Part shown: piece after piece, positions 17,548 to 30,210 of the stretch | How positions within the stretch are numbered: the stretch's first letter is position 1 | Layout: each line of letters begins with the position of its first letter | DNA from: Baekduia soli | Lineage (GTDB): Bacteria > Actinomycetota > Thermoleophilia > Solirubrobacterales > Solirubrobacteraceae | DNA: 64,000 bases | Direction of reading: 5' to 3' | Assembly: GCF_007970665.1 (NCBI RefSeq) | Contig: NZ_CP042430.1 | Location: forward strand, 4,836,001-4,900,000 | Translations under genes and position numbers: made by a program | Notes under the pieces: model-generated | Database searches by the model: none | What the model saw: only the letters and a program-made list of their open reading frames with translations | Told to the model about the DNA's origin: nothing

Positions 17548-18669
17548 TTGGCGCGCAAGGGCCTGTTCGGCCACTACCGGCAGTTCGCGGGCATGACGGA
17601 GGAGGAGGTCAACGCGGGGCTGCGGGAGGAGGCGGCGCAGCGCCGGGCGCGCGAGCTCGCGCGGCTCGAGCCCCTGGACCTCTCGCGCACGACCTGGCCC
17701 GACTACCCGCACCCGGCGATCGTCAACGCCATCACCTTCGCGGCCCGCCGCGGCCTGCACCGCTACCTCGACCGCTCGAGCTCCGAGCTGCGCTCCGAGC
17801 TGGCCCACCGCCACCGCGTCGCCGAGGCGCGCATCGTCGTCGGCGACGGCGCCGCGCAGCTGCTCTCCGCAGCCGCCGCGGCGCTGCTGGAGCCCGGGGA
17901 CGAGCTCGTCACCCCGTGGCCCTCCTACCCGCTGTACCCGACTGCGGCCCGCCGCGCCCGGGGCCAGGCGGTGCCCGTGGCGGGCTTCGGCGTGGCGCCG
18001 GTGCTGACCGCCGTCAACGACCGCACGCGCCTCGTGGCGGTGTGCAACCCCAACGACCCGACGGGCGAGCTGCTCGACGTCGCCGCGTTGCGCGCCCTGC
18101 TCGAGGCCCTGCCCGAGCGCGTCATCGTCCTGCTCGACGAGGCGCTGCGCGACTTCGTCGACGCCGAGGAGCGCGACGCCGCGCTGGCGCTGCTGGAGGA
18201 CTTCCCGCGGCTGCTCGTCTTCCGCACCTTCTCCAAGGCCTGGGGCCTGGCGGGCCTGCGCTGCGGCTACGCGCTCGGCGGCCCGGGCGCCGAGCCGCTG
18301 CTCGAGCAGCTCGCGCCCGCGCTCGGCGTCAACGAGCTCGCCCAGGCCGGCGCGCTGGAGGCGCTGCGCACGGTCGCGGGCGCCGTCGACCGCCGCGCCG
18401 CGGCGCTGGCGGCGCGGCGCACCGTGCTGGCCGGCGCCCTGCGCGAGCGCGGCCTCACCGCGCCGCCGTCACAGGCCAACGTCGTCTGGCTCGCCGCGCC
18501 CGGTCCGCGCGGCGCCGCGGAGCTGGCCGCACGGCTGCAGCGCAGCGGCATCCTCGTGCAGCCCGGGGCCGGCGTCGGCGCCCCGGACCACGTGCGGATC
18601 ACGGTCCCGCACCGCGACGAGGACCTCGAGCGCCTGCTGCGCGCGCTCGACGCCGCCGCCGTGGGCTGA
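17548..18669 (+). CDS. Class I/II PLP aminotransferase, histidinol-phosphate aminotransferase-like
   Basis: The product is 373 residues from a TTG at 17548, the only start codon near the beginning of family similarity; the open frame continues upstream without conserved sequence. Motifs are N-P-N-D-P-T-G (substrate region), D-E-A-L-R-D-F and the PLP lysine in F-S-K-A-W-G-L-A-G-L-R-C-G-Y. This arrangement is that of HisC and related aminotransferases such as CobD or aromatic aminotransferases. No other his genes are in the window, so the substrate is open. The upstream membrane protein gene ends five bases before. Confidence 0.83.
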   Translation: MARKGLFGHYRQFAGMTEEEVNAGLREEAAQRRARELARLEPLDLSRTTWPDYPHPAIVNAITFAARRGLHRYLDRSSSELRSELAHRHRVAEARIVVGDGAAQLLSAAAAALLEPGDELVTPWPSYPLYPTAARRARGQAVPVAGFGVAPVLTAVNDRTRLVAVCNPNDPTGELLDVAALRALLEALPERVIVLLDEALRDFVDAEERDAALALLEDFPRLLVFRTFSKAWGLAGLRCGYALGGPGAEPLLEQLAPALGVNELAQAGALEALRTVAGAVDRRAAALAARRTVLAGALRERGLTAPPSQANVVWLAAPGPRGAAELAARLQRSGILVQPGAGVGAPDHVRITVPHRDEDLERLLRALDAAAVG

Positions 18670-18678
18670 ACCGGCGGC

Positions 18679-19941
18679 TCAGCGGCCGGCGATCCGCACG
18701 ATGCGGCTCGTGCCGCGCACGTGCCCCCCGCCGTCGTGCGGCAGCCCGACGGTGCGGACCTCCATCGCCGTGCGTCGGCTGCGCAGGACGATGCGGTAGC
18801 GGCCCGCGGCGTCGGTCCGCGCCCGGCGCAGCGGTACCCAGCGGCCGCCGGAGCCGCGGCGCTGCAGCGCGGCGACGCCGGCGGCCGTCGCCGGCGTCAG
18901 GCGGCCGGAGACCGTCACGGTGCCGCGGGCGCGGTGCACGGACGTGATGCCGGTCCGCACGGCGCTGCGCAGGACGACGATCGGGCTGAGCACCGGCGGC
19001 ACGCCGTCGGCGATCACGACCGCGCGGGTGGTGATCGTCAGCGCGGGCAGCGTGAACGCGTAACGGCCGGAGGACGAGCTGCGCACGGGCGACAGCGTGT
19101 CGGCGAACGGTGAGTCGAAGGGGAACGGCGTGATCTGCAGGCGCACGCGGACCCCGTTGGTCCGCGTGCCCGATAGCCGGCCGCTCAGCGTGGCCGGCCG
19201 GCCGTAGACCACCGGGTCGGTGCCGGCCTCCAGCGTCGCGCCCGTCGGCGTGGTCCCGGCGCGGAAGCTGCGGTCCGAGCCGCGCGTCGTGCCCTTCGCG
19301 TTGACCGCCACGAGCCGGTAGTGATAGGTCTTGCCCGCCGTCAGCCCGGTGACCGCGGCCGAGACGCTGCGCGACGACGTGCCCGCGCCGAGCGCGACGC
19401 CGGGCGTCGAGGCGCCGTAGGAGGTCGAGGTGCCGTACTCGAAGTAGGCGGTCGTCGCGGCCCCCTGCGGGTCCACCGAACCGGTCAGCGTGGCCGTCGA
19501 GGGCGTCACCGACCGCGTCGGACCGGTGGTGACGGCCGGCCTGCTCGTCGCCGCGGGCGCCGCGTCGGTGGTGAACGTCGCGTCGGCGCCCTGCGCGCTG
19601 CCGCCGTCGCTGGTGGCCTGGACGCGGTAGTGGTAGGTCGTGCCCGCCGTCAGCCCGGCGACGGGGACCTGGACGGTCACGGTCCCCGTGCCCGAGCCGG
19701 CGTCCGCGGAGGCCGACTGCAGCCCGTAGGACGTGCTCGTGCCCAGGTCGAACCGCACCGTGGTCGCCGAGCCGCGCGGATCGACCTTGGCGGTCAGGGT
19801 CGCCTGGGTCTGGCCCACGCCCGTGGCCGGGCCGGTGTCGGCGACCGGGGCGCCGGCGCCCAGCGCGGAGGTCGCCAGGGCGAGGGCCAGGGCCAGGGCC
19901 AGGGCCAGGACGGCGGGGAGCAGCGGGCGGAGGCGGCGCAT
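18679..19941 (-). CDS. Secreted protein with fibronectin-type/Ig-like repeats
   Basis: The product is 420 residues from the ATG at 19939-19941. An N-terminal signal peptide has a striking Leu-Ala alternation (about residues 12-25). Two tandem domains of about 100 residues each end in a Y-H-Y-R-V/L-x-A strand (fibronectin type III-like; V-D-P-x-G-x-A-T-T is repeated at the same place in each). The C-terminal about 200 residues form two Ig-like modules: G-R-P-A-T-L-S-G-R-L and later V-T-V-S-G-R-L-T-P, with G-R-Y-x-F/I-x-L. There are no catalytic motifs. It is likely a cell-surface or extracellular binding protein. Confidence 0.78.
   Translation of the reverse strand: MRRLRPLLPAVLALALALALALATSALGAGAPVADTGPATGVGQTQATLTAKVDPRGSATTVRFDLGTSTSYGLQSASADAGSGTGTVTVQVPVAGLTAGTTYHYRVQATSDGGSAQGADATFTTDAAPAATSRPAVTTGPTRSVTPSTATLTGSVDPQGAATTAYFEYGTSTSYGASTPGVALGAGTSSRSVSAAVTGLTAGKTYHYRLVAVNAKGTTRGSDRSFRAGTTPTGATLEAGTDPVVYGRPATLSGRLSGTRTNGVRVRLQITPFPFDSPFADTLSPVRSSSSGRYAFTLPALTITTRAVVIADGVPPVLSPIVVLRSAVRTGITSVHRARGTVTVSGRLTPATAAGVAALQRRGSGGRWVPLRRARTDAAGRYRIVLRSRRTAMEVRTVGLPHDGGGHVRGTSRIVRIAGR
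19874..19909 (-). repeat. Hexanucleotide tandem repeat in the signal-peptide coding sequence
   Basis: Six consecutive units GCCAGG (one of them GCGAGG) on the plus strand, encoding alternating Leu-Ala in the hydrophobic core of the signal peptide of the fibronectin-type protein. A change of one unit adds or removes two residues without breaking the frame. Confidence 0.9.
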
Positions 19942-19979
19942 GTCGGTGTCCAGGACACGCGGCGCCGCGCGGAGTTGCG

Positions 19980-21242
19980 CTACGACGAGGAGCCGGACTG
20001 GCGCAGCAGCGAGCCCGTGGTCTGCTCGAGGATCTTGCGCCAGGCCCGCGTCTTCTCCTGCTCGGCGGCGAAGTGCTTGACGACCTTGCGCACGCGCGTG
20101 GCCGAGATCTGGATGCCGTGGCGCTCGCAGATCGCCCGGAAGTCCTCGTAGTCCTCGGCCAGCTTGAGCGTCACCGACTGGAACCCGTGGCGGGCGATGT
20201 CGGTGCGCTTGGTGAAGTTCATGATCGAGGTCTGGAACATGAGCTCGTCGTCGGGCTCGGGCTCGATGAGCACGATGTCGACGCCGGGGTAGCGGTCCTC
20301 CCACTGCTTGGCCATCTCGTGCAGGCGCTGATAGGCCATGAGCTTGAACGCCTGGTAGCCGATCTGCGGGAGCCCCATGTCGCTGACGTGCCGCGGCCGG
20401 GAGCCCAGGAGCCCCGACACGCGCTCGGTGAAGCCGTTGACGTAGGGGACGAGCGGGTTGACGACGACGATGAACCGGGCGCCGGCCTCGACGGCGATGT
20501 CGAGGTTCGTGGTCGAGACGATGCCGCCGTCGATGAGCTCGCGGTCGCGCACCCGGACGGGCTTGTAGACCATGGGCAGCGCCGTCGAGGCCCGCACGGC
20601 CGTCGAGATCGGCACGTCGTCCCACCCCTCGCCGCCGAAGACGATCCGCTCGCACGTGTCGAGGTCGGTCGCGGCGAGGTAGAGCTCGTGCTCGAGCAGC
20701 CGGAAGTCGTCGCTGCGGTCGGGATCCGACAGGACCGCCCGCATGTAGCTCTCGATGCCCGACCCCGAGTAGATGCCCGACGGCAGGCCCTCGGCGAGCC
20801 CTAGGGCGAAGTCCATGACCGAGACCTGCCCGAGCTGGGGCGCGAGCTGGCGCAGCACCGACAGCGTCTTGAACGGCAGGCCGAGGCCCTTGCGGGCGTA
20901 CTCCAGGACGTTGGGGCGCAGGAGCTGGCCGAGGTCGATGTCCCGGAACGGGCTCGGGACCTGCGCGTTGACGACGCGCATCATCTCCTCGGGCGTGACC
21001 CCGTTGGCGGCCAGGGCCGCGACGAACGACCCGGCGCTCGTGCCGACGTAGACGTCGAACTGGTTGACGGTCCGGTTGACCGACAGGAGGTCGAGGGCCC
21101 GCAGCGCGCCGATCTCGTAGACCCCGCCCGTGAACCCGCCCCCGCCCAGGACCAGCGCGGTCTTGGACCGCCGTGGCCCGCGGCGGCGCGCCGGCCTGGC
21201 CTTGCCGGATTCGGGCGGCGCGAGCTTGACGACCTTGCCCAT
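19980..21242 (-). CDS. Patatin-like phospholipase
   Basis: The product is 420 residues. The patatin fold markers are complete: oxyanion loop G-G-G-G at 33-36, nucleophile elbow G-T-S-A-G with serine at residue 69, and the catalytic aspartate in I-D-G-G at about residue 230. The basic first 27 residues (G-K-A-R-P-A-R-R-R) lack a signal peptide, so the enzyme is probably cytoplasmic or membrane-peripheral. It is expected to hydrolyse acyl esters of phospholipids or neutral lipids with a Ser-Asp dyad. A C-terminal about 120-residue extension, rich in charged residues, follows the catalytic part. Confidence 0.88.
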   Translation of the reverse strand: MGKVVKLAPPESGKARPARRRGPRRSKTALVLGGGGFTGGVYEIGALRALDLLSVNRTVNQFDVYVGTSAGSFVAALAANGVTPEEMMRVVNAQVPSPFRDIDLGQLLRPNVLEYARKGLGLPFKTLSVLRQLAPQLGQVSVMDFALGLAEGLPSGIYSGSGIESYMRAVLSDPDRSDDFRLLEHELYLAATDLDTCERIVFGGEGWDDVPISTAVRASTALPMVYKPVRVRDRELIDGGIVSTTNLDIAVEAGARFIVVVNPLVPYVNGFTERVSGLLGSRPRHVSDMGLPQIGYQAFKLMAYQRLHEMAKQWEDRYPGVDIVLIEPEPDDELMFQTSIMNFTKRTDIARHGFQSVTLKLAEDYEDFRAICERHGIQISATRVRKVVKHFAAEQEKTRAWRKILEQTTGSLLRQSGSSS

Positions 21243-21286
21243 CGCCCTTGGATGGTACTCGCGGCCCCGGTGCGACGGAGGGGCCG

Positions 21287-22600
21287 ATGGTCCAGCTAGC
21301 CTGCCGGGACGTGCGCCGCCGCCTCGTCCTGCTGCTCACGCTCGCCGTGCTGGTCGCGGGCGTGCTCGCCCCGGCCGCGCGGGCCGTCGACCGCGCCGGC
21401 CTGCGCTCGACGCTCGCCGTGCTGCACCACCGCCTCGGGCCCGCCGCCGGCGCCTACGTGGTCGACCTGGGCACCGGGCAGCCGATCTTCGCCCACCGCC
21501 AGGACCTGGCGCTGGCGCCCGCCTCCAACGAGAAGCTGTTCGTCACCGCGGCCGCCCTGCTGCGCTTCGGGCCGGCCGCCACGCTGAGCACGCAGCTGCG
21601 CGCGGCGCCCGGCGCCGCGGTCGACGCGTCCGGGGTGCTCCGCGGCGACCTGTACCTCGTCGGCGGCGGTGACCCGACCCTCGGCGACCCGGGGCTGGAG
21701 ACCCTGGCCGACGACCTGGCGGCCGCCGGCGTGACCCGCATCGCGGGCGCCGTGATCGGCGACGAGTCGTCGTTCGACACGCTGCGCGGCGGCCCCGACT
21801 CGGCCTACCGGCCCGACGGCGACCTCGGCGGCTGGCTCAGCGCGCTGTCCTGGGACCACGGCCGCGCGACGGGCGGCAGCCCGGCCAAGGCGGCGGCCGC
21901 GCGCCTGGCGTCGTTGCTCAAGGCCCGCGACATCACCTACGACCGGCGGCCGCGGGCGGGCGCGCTGCCCGGCGGCGCGTCCCCGGCGACCCCCACCCTG
22001 CCGGCGCCCTCCACCACGACGCCCGGCACGTCCGCCACGCCGGCGCAGGTGCCGGCCTCCGACACGCCGCTGGCCGTGCTCCCCTCGCCCGCGATCCGCG
22101 AGCTCATGGCCGACACGAACATCCCCTCGGAGAACTTCTACGCCGAGATGCTCACGAAGGCCCTGGGCGCGCACTTCGGGGCGGGCGGGACCACCGCGGC
22201 GGGGCTGGCGGTGACGCGCGCGCAGATGGCCGCCCTGGGCATCCACCCGCGCCTCGTCGACGGCTCGGGCCTGTCGCGCGCCGATCGCACCACGCCGCGT
22301 CAGATCGTGCGGCTCCTGACGCGCATGGACGGCCAGGACACGTCGGCCGACTGGGAGGCCTCGCTGCCCGTGGCCGGGGCCACCGGCACGCTGCGGCTGC
22401 GGATGCGGCGCTCCGCGGCGGCGGGCCGCTGCCTGGCCAAGACCGGCACGCTCATCGGCGTCAGCGCCCTGTCGGGCTACTGCACGACGACCGGCGGCGT
22501 CCGCGTCGCCTTCTCGTTCCTGGAGAACCGCGTGTGCGCCTCGTGCGCCAAGCGCCTGGAGGACCGGATGGTGGGCGCGATCGCGCGCCTGGACGGCTGA
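21287..22600 (+). CDS. dacB: D-alanyl-D-alanine carboxypeptidase/endopeptidase, PBP4 (peptidase S13) family
   Basis: I choose the ATG at 21287 because GGAGG stands five bases before it and a signal peptide (about residues 10-33) follows directly; the ATG at 21248 would add 13 non-conserved residues. The product is 437 residues. Penicillin-binding motifs are S-N-E-K (S-x-x-K, residues 80-83), S-E-N (S-x-N) and K-T-G near the C-terminus. A Pro/Thr/Ala-rich linker interrupts the middle. The enzyme should trim or cleave peptidoglycan cross-links outside the membrane. Confidence 0.9.
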   Translation: MVQLACRDVRRRLVLLLTLAVLVAGVLAPAARAVDRAGLRSTLAVLHHRLGPAAGAYVVDLGTGQPIFAHRQDLALAPASNEKLFVTAAALLRFGPAATLSTQLRAAPGAAVDASGVLRGDLYLVGGGDPTLGDPGLETLADDLAAAGVTRIAGAVIGDESSFDTLRGGPDSAYRPDGDLGGWLSALSWDHGRATGGSPAKAAAARLASLLKARDITYDRRPRAGALPGGASPATPTLPAPSTTTPGTSATPAQVPASDTPLAVLPSPAIRELMADTNIPSENFYAEMLTKALGAHFGAGGTTAAGLAVTRAQMAALGIHPRLVDGSGLSRADRTTPRQIVRLLTRMDGQDTSADWEASLPVAGATGTLRLRMRRSAAAGRCLAKTGTLIGVSALSGYCTTTGGVRVAFSFLENRVCASCAKRLEDRMVGAIARLDG

Positions 22601-22614
22601 GCCGGGACCGCCGG

Positions 22615-25963
<3,349 letters not shown>

Positions 25964-26094
25964 GGCCTCCAGGATACGTCGCGCCGGACGGGGCGCCCCG
26001 GTCCTCGACCGTCACACACCTGTTTGCAGAGCGAGGGGGTGCGGGCACACCCCGGCCGGGCTGACCGTCCAACCCACCCTCACGGAGGAATCCC

Positions 26095-26241
26095 ATGCTG
26101 CTCATCCTCGGCATCATCCTGCTCATCATCGCCATCGCCGGCGGCGCGATCATCCACCCCATCATCTTCGCGCTGGCGATCGTCGCCCTCGCGCTGTTCT
26201 TCACGGGGTACCGTGGCCGTGGGCGCGGCCACGCGCTGTAG
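26095..26241 (+). CDS. Small hydrophobic membrane protein (48 residues)
   Basis: ATG at 26095-26097 follows GGAGGAA by a few bases. The product is 48 residues with two almost continuous hydrophobic segments (about 1-18 and 22-37) and a basic Arg/Gly-rich end (Y-R-G-R-G-R-G). It resembles the short hydrophobic proteins often annotated as lmo0937-type in Gram-positives, commonly stress-related, but this is a loose resemblance. It stands alone, with a GTTT-N17-GGGCAC sequence upstream at 26022-26048 that could be a stress-sigma promoter. Confidence 0.65.
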   Translation: MLLILGIILLIIAIAGGAIIHPIIFALAIVALALFFTGYRGRGRGHAL

Positions 26242-26250
26242 GGCAGGCGC

Positions 26251-26991
26251 TCAGCTCTCCGTGGCCCCGCCGAAGCCAACGGCCGCGAGGTAGAGCCCGT
26301 GCGGCGGGGCCGTCGGCCCCGCCGCCGCCCGCGGGCGGCCCTCCAGCAGCGCCCGGAAGTCCTCAGGCGCCCGGCGCCCGCCGGCCACCTCCAGCATCGT
26401 GCCGACCAGCGTGCGGTTCATGTGCCGCATGAACGAGTCGGCCTGGATCCAGAACTCGAGCACGTCGCCCTCGCGGGTCCACCCCGCGTGCAGCACGTCG
26501 CGCTCGAAGCGCACGTGGTCGGTCTCGGTCGGCGTGAACGCCGTGAAGTCGTGCGTGCCGATCAGCGCGGCGGCGCAGGCGTGCAGCGCGTCGAGGTCGA
26601 CGGGCCGCGGCCAGTGCAGCGCGCGCCCGTGCTCGAAGGCGGAGGGCACCCTGCGGGCCAGCAGCCGGTAGCAATACGTCCGCGACGTCGCGTCGCGGCG
26701 CGCGTCGAACCCGTCGGCGACCGGCTCGCAGGCCAGGATCGCGACGTCGTGCGGGAGAACGGCGTTGAGGCCGTCGACCGTGACCGGATCGTCGGGGTAG
26801 GACGCGACCTGGCTCCAGGCGTGCACGCCGCGATCGGTGCGCCCGGCGACCGTCAGGTCGACCGGCCGTCCTCCGCGCAGGCGCGCGAGGCCGTCCTCGA
26901 CGACGCCCTGGACCGTGCGCAGCCCGGGCTGGCGCGCCCAGCCGGCGAAGCCGGTGCCGTCGTAGTCCAGGGTCAGCCGCGTCGCCGCCAT
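26251..26991 (-). CDS. truA: tRNA pseudouridine synthase A
   Basis: The product is 246 residues with the catalytic aspartate in A-G-R-T-D-R-G-V-H-A and the conserved Y-C-Y-R-L-L and F-M-R-H-M-N-R motifs. TruA modifies positions 38-40 of the anticodon arm of many tRNAs. It lies downstream of rplQ, the usual place for truA in Gram-positives, but here strong hairpins separate the two, so its expression may be partly uncoupled from the ribosomal operon. Confidence 0.95.
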   Translation of the reverse strand: MAATRLTLDYDGTGFAGWARQPGLRTVQGVVEDGLARLRGGRPVDLTVAGRTDRGVHAWSQVASYPDDPVTVDGLNAVLPHDVAILACEPVADGFDARRDATSRTYCYRLLARRVPSAFEHGRALHWPRPVDLDALHACAAALIGTHDFTAFTPTETDHVRFERDVLHAGWTREGDVLEFWIQADSFMRHMNRTLVGTMLEVAGGRRAPEDFRALLEGRPRAAAGPTAPPHGLYLAAVGFGGATES

Positions 26992-27013
26992 GCGGTGGCG
27001 GAGCCTAACGACG

Positions 27014-27037
27014 ACGGGCGCCCGTCAGGGCGCCCGT
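27014..27037 (-). terminator. Hairpin between rplQ and truA (second)
   Basis: A 10-bp perfect stem, ACGGGCGCCC with GGGCGCCCGT, loop GTCA. No T-run follows on the minus strand, so it may act as a weak terminator or RNA-stability element. Confidence 0.5.
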
Positions 27038-27052
27038 GGGACCACGTGCCGC

Positions 27053-27075
27053 AGATCGCCCCCCTGGGGCGATCT
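27053..27075 (-). terminator. Hairpin overlapping the rplQ stop codon (first)
   Basis: A 10-bp perfect stem AGATCGCCCC/GGGGCGATCT with a three-base loop, overlapping two bases of the rplQ stop. Together with the next hairpin it marks the end of the alpha operon before truA. Confidence 0.5.
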
Positions 27076-27427
27076 AGACGAGCTCGATGAACACCATCTC
27101 GGTCGAGTCGCTGCGGCGCGGGCCGAGCTTGAGGATGCGGGTGTAGCCGCCCGGGCGCTCCACGTAGCGCGGCGCGACCTCCTCGAACAGCTTGTGCACC
27201 GCGAACTTGTCCTGGCCCAGCGCCGACAGCGCCTGGCGGCGGGCGTGCAGGTCGCCGCGCTTGGCGAGCGTGATGAGCTGCTCGACCTCGGGCTTGACGG
27301 CCTTGGCCTTGGCCTCGGTCGTCTTGATCCGCTCGTGCTCGATGATCTCCTTGCAGAGGTTGGCGAGCAGCGCCTTGCGGTGCGCGGTGGAACGGCTGAG
27401 CTTGTGACGGGTCTTCTGGTGGCGCAT
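27074..27427 (-). CDS. rplQ: Large-subunit ribosomal protein bL17
   Basis: The product is 117 residues with the standard start [12 protein letters not shown] and [12 protein letters not shown]. The longer frame extends upstream through rpoA but the ATG at 27425-27427 with an AAGGAA site is the true start. It is the last gene of the alpha operon behind rpoA. Confidence 0.97.
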   Translation of the reverse strand: MRHQKTRHKLSRSTAHRKALLANLCKEIIEHERIKTTEAKAKAVKPEVEQLITLAKRGDLHARRQALSALGQDKFAVHKLFEEVAPRYVERPGGYTRILKLGPRRSDSTEMVFIELV

Positions 27428-27473
27428 GGGATCGGTTCCTTGGTCGGTGCCGGGGGCGACGGGAGACTGGGGC

Positions 27474-28448
27474 TCAGTCGTCGCGCAGCGCCAGCCCGCG
27501 GGCGTGCAGCGTCTCGATGACCTCGTCGATGGACTTCTTGCCGAAGTTCGGGATGGCCGCGAGCTCGCCCTCGGACTTCGAGATGAGGTCGCCGACCGTC
27601 TGGATCCCGGCGCGCTTGAGGCAGTTGTAGGACCGGACGCCGAGCTCGAGCTCCTCGATGAGGATGTCGTGCATCGGGCCCTGGCTCGTCGCGCCGGCGC
27701 CGTTGACGCCGGGAACCTGGCCGGGGTCCAGCGCGCCGCCCGGGCCCGCACGGAGCTCCTCGATGCGGTCGGCGTCGGTGAAGATCGCCAGCTGGGAGAT
27801 GAGGATCTCGGCGGCCTCGCGCAGCGCGGCCTGCGGCTCGATCGAGGAGTCGGTCTCGATGTCGAGCGTGAGCTTGTCGTAGTCGGTGCGCTGGCCGACG
27901 CGGGCCTGCTCGACCGAGTAGGCGACGCGGCGCACGGGCGAGAAGATCGAGTCGATCGGGATGACGCCGATCGGCTGGTCGGGCGACTTGTTCTCCTCCG
28001 CCGGGCGGTAGCCGCGGCCGCGGCCGATCGTCATGTACATCTCGAGCTTCGTCTTCTTCTCGAGCGTCGCGATGTGCACGTCGGGGTTGAGGATCTCGAC
28101 GCCGGCCGGCAGGTCGATGTCCTTCGCCGTGATCTCACCGGGGCCGGTGACGACGAGGGGCGCCTCGATCTCCGTGGCGTCGGAATGCATGCGGCAGACG
28201 ATGCCCTTGAGGTTCAGGACGATGTCGGTGACGTCCTCGGTGACGCCCTTGATCGTCGAGAACTCGTGGGCGACGCCCTCGATCCGCACGCTCGTGACGG
28301 CCGCACCGGCCAGCGAGGACAGCAGCACGCGGCGCAGGGAGTTGCCGAACGTGTAGCCGAAGCCGCGGTCGAGGGGCTCGATCACGAACGAGCCGCGATG
28401 CTCCTCGACGGATTCGCTGGTGATGCGAGGGATCTGGAAGTCGAGCAC
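27474..28448 (-). CDS. rpoA: RNA polymerase alpha subunit
   Basis: The product is 324 residues. The N-terminal dimerisation domain has [16 protein letters not shown]; the C-terminal DNA-binding domain has [13 protein letters not shown] and N-F-G-K-K-S. A Gly/Ala linker (about residues 232-250) joins them. The core enzyme needs two copies. It stands in the order rpsD-rpoA-rplQ. Confidence 0.98.
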   Translation of the reverse strand: MLDFQIPRITSESVEEHRGSFVIEPLDRGFGYTFGNSLRRVLLSSLAGAAVTSVRIEGVAHEFSTIKGVTEDVTDIVLNLKGIVCRMHSDATEIEAPLVVTGPGEITAKDIDLPAGVEILNPDVHIATLEKKTKLEMYMTIGRGRGYRPAEENKSPDQPIGVIPIDSIFSPVRRVAYSVEQARVGQRTDYDKLTLDIETDSSIEPQAALREAAEILISQLAIFTDADRIEELRAGPGGALDPGQVPGVNGAGATSQGPMHDILIEELELGVRSYNCLKRAGIQTVGDLISKSEGELAAIPNFGKKSIDEVIETLHARGLALRDD

Positions 28449-28511
28449 TGGGAGGTCCTGGTTCTTTGTCGTGTCCCGGCGCAGAGGGGGAGTCGCCGGG
28501 CCTCTCGCGCG

Positions 28512-28539
28512 GCCCTCCCACGCGGTGTCACGGGAGGGC
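28512..28539 (-). promoter_or_regulatory. Hairpin in the rpsD-rpoA spacer
   Basis: GCCCTCCC and GGGAGGGC form an 8-bp stem around a 12-base loop, in the 107-base gap between rpsD and rpoA on the minus strand. It could be a partial terminator or an RNA-binding site; S4 control of its operon is known elsewhere, but no specific evidence links it here. Confidence 0.35.
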
Positions 28540-28555
28540 GCGCGTCAAGTCGGTC

Positions 28556-29176
28556 CTACTTGGAGTACAGCTCGACGATGAGCTGCTCCTGCACGGGCGT
28601 CGTGATCTCGCGACGCTCGGGCTTGCGGAGCACCTTCGCCGTCAGGCCGTCGTGGTCGGCCTGCAGCCACGCGGGCACCTGCGCGGTGAGCTCGGTGGCG
28701 TCGCGGATGATGGCCTCGGCGCCCGTGCCGACCTTGACCGCGAGGACGTCGCCCTCGCGCACCTGGTAGCTGGGGATGTCCACGCGGCGGCCGTTGATCG
28801 TCCAGTGGCCGTGACGGATCATCTGGCGCGCCTGGCGGCGCGACGCGGCGAAGCCGAGGCGCACGACGACGTTGTCCAGGCGCGACTCGAGCAGCATGAG
28901 CAGGTTCTCGCCGGTGATGCCCGGCTGCCGCGACGCCTTGTCGTAGTAGCGGCGGAACTGGCTCTCGAGCACGCCGTAGTAGCGGCGCGCCTTCTGCTTC
29001 TCGCGCAGCTGCACGCGGTACTCGGACTGCTTCTGGCGGCCTCGGCCGTGGTCGCCGGGCGGGTACGCGCGGCGCTCGACGCCGCACTTGTCGGTCAGGC
29101 AGCGCTCACCCTTGAGGAAGAGCTTCTGGCCTTCGCGGCGGCACTGCTTGCACTGGGGGCCTGTATCACGAGCCAT
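28556..29176 (-). CDS. rpsD: Small-subunit ribosomal protein uS4, zinc-binding form
   Basis: The product is 206 residues. The N-terminus keeps C-K-Q-C and then C-L-T-D-K-C, a four-cysteine zinc site present in only some bacterial S4 proteins. The S4 RNA-binding domain ([12 protein letters not shown]) lies at about 95-155. S4 is a primary assembly protein of the 30S body and in many bacteria represses its own operon. It lies between rpsK and rpoA. Confidence 0.97.
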   Translation of the reverse strand: MARDTGPQCKQCRREGQKLFLKGERCLTDKCGVERRAYPPGDHGRGRQKQSEYRVQLREKQKARRYYGVLESQFRRYYDKASRQPGITGENLLMLLESRLDNVVVRLGFAASRRQARQMIRHGHWTINGRRVDIPSYQVREGDVLAVKVGTGAEAIIRDATELTAQVPAWLQADHDGLTAKVLRKPERREITTPVQEQLIVELYSK

Positions 29177-29188
29177 GTGTCGGAAACC

Positions 29189-29584
29189 TCAGACGCGGCG
29201 GCGCTTGCGGGGCCGGCATCCGTTGTGGGCCTGCGGGGTGACGTCCTTGACGCCGGTCACTTCGAGGCCGGCGGCCTGGAGCGAGCGGATCGCCGTCTCG
29301 CGACCGGAGCCGGGACCCTTCACGAACACCTCGACCTTCTGGAGGCCCTGCTCGATGCCCTTGCGGGCGGCGGCATCGGCCGTGACCTGCGCGGCGAACG
29401 GCGTCGACTTGCGGGAGCCCTTGAAGCCGGCACCGCCGGCGGACTCCCAGGCGATGACGTTGCCCTCGCGGTCGGTGAGGGAGACGATCGTGTTGTTGAA
29501 CGAGGTCTTGATGTGGGCCTGGCCGATCGGAATGTTCTTCTTCGGCTTGCGGCGGCCGCGCTGCGGGCGCTTGGGTGCGGGCAT
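29189..29584 (-). CDS. rpsK: Small-subunit ribosomal protein uS11
   Basis: The product is 131 residues with [22 protein letters not shown] and the C-terminal [15 protein letters not shown]. It forms part of the 30S platform next to the mRNA exit. It starts three bases after the stop of rpsM. Confidence 0.98.
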   Translation of the reverse strand: MPAPKRPQRGRRKPKKNIPIGQAHIKTSFNNTIVSLTDREGNVIAWESAGGAGFKGSRKSTPFAAQVTADAAARKGIEQGLQKVEVFVKGPGSGRETAIRSLQAAGLEVTGVKDVTPQAHNGCRPRKRRRV

Positions 29585-29587
29585 CGG

Positions 29588-29968
29588 CTACTTCTTCCCA
29601 GCCTTCTTCTTGCCTGCGACCGACATGCGCTTCGGGCCCTTGCGCGTGCGGGCGTTGGTCTTGGTGTTCTGACCCCGGACGGGGAGGCCGCGCCGATGGC
29701 GCAGGCCCCGGTAGCACCCGATCTCCATCAGGCGCTTGATGTTCTGCGAGCGCTCGCGCCGCAGGTCGCCCTCGACCGTGAGGTCGTCGACCGCGTCGCG
29801 CAGCTTGCCGACCTCGTCCTCGGTGAGGTCCCGGACGTAGGTGTCGGGATGGATCCCGGCGTCCGACAGGAGCCTGTTCGAGGTCGAGCGGCCGATGCCG
29901 TAGATGTACGTCAGGCCGACTTCGACGCGCTTGTTGAGGGGGACGTTGACCCCGGCGATACGTGCCAT
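29588..29968 (-). CDS. rpsM: Small-subunit ribosomal protein uS13
   Basis: The product is 126 residues: start [10 protein letters not shown], helix-turn region Y-I-Y-G-I-G, then [13 protein letters not shown] and a Lys-rich tail. It sits in the 30S head and contacts tRNA and the 50S subunit. It lies 16 bases downstream of rpmJ. Confidence 0.98.
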   Translation of the reverse strand: MARIAGVNVPLNKRVEVGLTYIYGIGRSTSNRLLSDAGIHPDTYVRDLTEDEVGKLRDAVDDLTVEGDLRRERSQNIKRLMEIGCYRGLRHRRGLPVRGQNTKTNARTRKGPKRMSVAGKKKAGKK

Positions 29969-29984
29969 CTAAGTGGTTTCTTCC

Positions 29985-30098
29985 CTATCCCTGGCGCTGC
30001 TTGTGGCGCGGGTTCTGGCAGATCACGAGCACCGCGCCATGACGGCGGATGATCTTGCACTTCTCGCACATCGGCTTGACCGACGGTCGTACCTTCAT
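29985..30098 (-). CDS. rpmJ: Large-subunit ribosomal protein bL36, zinc-ribbon form
   Basis: The product is 37 residues, [10 protein letters not shown] then the zinc ligands C-E-K-C, C and H. This is the zinc-containing L36 paralogue. It is the first gene of the rpmJ-rpsM-rpsK-rpsD-rpoA-rplQ unit. Its predicted promoter is about 110 bases upstream, and infA, which usually precedes it, is absent. Confidence 0.95.
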   Translation of the reverse strand: MKVRPSVKPMCEKCKIIRRHGAVLVICQNPRHKQRQG

Positions 30099-30210
30099 GA
30101 TCCCTTTCAAGAGTTTGGGCCCGGTGATGTGCTCTGGCTGCCGCAAGGGCTGCCGCTGCTCCATCACGGTTGGCGCGCACGCAGGGGCAGTGCGCACGCG
30201 CGGACAGTTG

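Noticed and set aside
17548-18669. Naming the aminotransferase hisC
   Set aside because: The fold and motifs fit, but no other histidine genes are adjacent and similar enzymes have other substrates.
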